Of a stretch of 64,000 bases of DNA, positions 63,146-64,000 are shown one piece after another (position 1 is the stretch's first letter; each line of letters opens with the position of its first letter). The notes under the pieces are model-generated. The model had not been told where the DNA came from, did no database searches, and saw only the letters and a program-made list of their open reading frames with translations. The DNA is taken from assembly GCF_023145695.1 (NCBI RefSeq), contig NZ_JAJHVV010000007.1, positions 248,001-312,000 of the forward strand, read 5' to 3'. This stretch comes from Vibrio amylolyticus (GTDB lineage Bacteria > Pseudomonadota > Gammaproteobacteria > Enterobacterales > Vibrionaceae). The translations under genes and the position numbers were made by a program.

Positions 63146-64000
63146 ATGAATAAGTCGATATTGGCACTGTGTGTCGCGCTGTCGTTAACTGCTTGTCGTA
63201 GTAGCGATGATAATCAAAGTATATCTAATTCTAAGACGGGCAAGCTTGATGGACAAGTTAAGCAGTTGTCAGTTTCTAATCAGACGCTTAACGTGAATGG
63301 TTACGCGTTGCGTGGTAGTAATGCGATGGTTTCTTACCGTGATGTGCCGATGACGTTTGATCAACTTGGTAACGGCATGCGTGTTCAAGCCGATGCGATT
63401 GATAACAACATCTCTGAAATGAAGCTAGATCCATCGCTAACGGGTGAAGTGACCTATCGTAATGGCAATCAATTTACAGTTAATGGTATCGATCTAACGT
63501 TTGACTCATTAGGTCAAATTCAAGCGGGTGATTGGGTGATGGTGACCACATACCCACAAGTTGATGGCAGCATGGACGTTGTGTCGGTACAGCTGATGCC
63601 GCAAATTGATTTTGTTGAGATGGAAGGTACAGTCACGAGTCTTCAAGATAGAACATTTAGACTCAATAACGTTTTGGTCGATTACAGCAATGCGACTGTT
63701 CACAATGAATACGATCTGAAAAATGGTGCATGGGTTGAAGTATTTGGTGACATGGTGGCGAACAAATTGGTTGCCTCTGAGATTGATGTGACCGATTACA
63801 GCAAATACGACGGCGTTGAGATTGAAGGCATCCTTACATGGGTGAATAGCGATAAAACGATGATTCAACTCAATAACCATCTTAATGTTGCTGTTACTGA
63901 TCGTACGGAATTTGATGATGGAAAACGCGAAGACCTTGCGGTGGGTCGTTGGGTTGAGGTTGAGTTGCTATTTCGTGATGGTCGCTTAGTGGCTGATGAA
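63146..64000 (+). CDS. DUF5666 repeat lipoprotein, N-terminal part (3' end outside window)
   Basis: The open frame runs to the window edge (285 codons, no stop). It begins MNKSILALCVALSLTACRSS, a lipoprotein signal with lipobox LTAC. The mature part has repeats of about 65-75 residues: a beta strand G-x-V, then FTVNGI or FRLNNV, then DLxxGxWVEVxG, then a strand VASEI or VSVQL, at least three copies plus a partial one. This fits DUF5666-type OB-like domains. AAAAG precedes ATG 63146. It is divergent from a two-component system, which may regulate it. The function is not known. Confidence 0.85.
   Translation, partial: MNKSILALCVALSLTACRSSDDNQSISNSKTGKLDGQVKQLSVSNQTLNVNGYALRGSNAMVSYRDVPMTFDQLGNGMRVQADAIDNNISEMKLDPSLTGEVTYRNGNQFTVNGIDLTFDSLGQIQAGDWVMVTTYPQVDGSMDVVSVQLMPQIDFVEMEGTVTSLQDRTFRLNNVLVDYSNATVHNEYDLKNGAWVEVFGDMVANKLVASEIDVTDYSKYDGVEIEGILTWVNSDKTMIQLNNHLNVAVTDRTEFDDGKREDLAVGRWVEVELLFRDGRLVADE

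Noticed and set aside
63509..63880. 123-aa minus-strand frame inside the DUF5666 gene
   Set aside because: The plus-strand frame has a lipoprotein signal, ribosome site and repeats; the minus frame is its shadow.
1..64000. CRISPR arrays, IS elements, integron attC sites, tRNA or rRNA genes
   Set aside because: Looked for by eye; no regular spacer-repeat pattern, transposase, attC-like long dyad or tRNA cloverleaf was found.

Overview
The window looks like a piece of a Vibrionaceae chromosome, most probably a Vibrio and possibly the second chromosome. The evidence is gene content and order: a chemotaxis cluster that resembles V. cholerae cluster III, the tonB1-exbB1-exbD1-hutBCD / hutWXZ heme block, ectABC, and many LysR/AraC regulators paired with LysE or EamA exporters. 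Base composition is even and moderately AT-rich. I see no rRNA, tRNA, CRISPR array, IS element or prophage. The species cannot be fixed from the sequence alone.

Layout. 1-5297 (+): end of a chemosensory operon (cheR, cheD, cheB, a membrane MCP with no periplasmic domain), running into a STAS antagonist and a REC-PP2C-HATPase protein that resemble the HsbA/HsbR partner-switching pair. 5323-10203 (-): hutD, hutC, hutB, exbD, exbB, tonB. 10350-15041 (+): hutW, hutX, hutZ and the heme receptor hutA, divergent from tonB across Fur-box-like sequence. Together these form a full heme import and degradation system, with an ABC exporter after it. 17128-24746: a FapA-family protein, two tandem micro-ORFs on the minus strand, a second ABC exporter, a CtlX-type hydrolase, a MATE pump and an 86-aa charged protein. 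24809-34499: serine deaminase, a TSUP carrier, LysE/AraC, an MCP, a small orphan protein and a LysR/EamA pair.

34640-45563 (+): an ECF sigma / ChrR anti-sigma system and its probable target operon: DUF523-DUF1722, photolyase, NTF2-like, SDR, flavin amine-oxidase-like, DUF1365, CFA-synthase-like methyltransferase, DUF2878, chalcone-isomerase-like and a DUF3833 lipoprotein. Two nearly identical promoter-like sequences (TGATC, 17 nt, CGTATTGGTA) precede the sigma gene and the upstream LON-domain gene. They probably mark the sigma factor's own promoters and place the LON-domain protein in the regulon. By analogy with Rhodobacter RpoE-ChrR this is a singlet-oxygen / photo-oxidative response that repairs DNA and remodels membrane lipids. 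The methyltransferase has Gln where CFA synthases carry the bicarbonate-binding His, so its product may not be a cyclopropane ring.

45718-64000: an M14 carboxypeptidase, a thioesterase, a GAF-GGDEF cyclase, a MocR/EamA pair, ectABC (closed by a strong terminator with no aspartokinase gene), a LysR/EamA pair, a small quinone-reductase-type operon, AraC/LysE, SelO, a two-component system and a divergent DUF5666 repeat lipoprotein cut by the window edge. A minus-strand unit at 52034-52227 holds two short overlapping reading frames joined by an A-run and ends in a good terminator; it may encode one frameshifted small protein.
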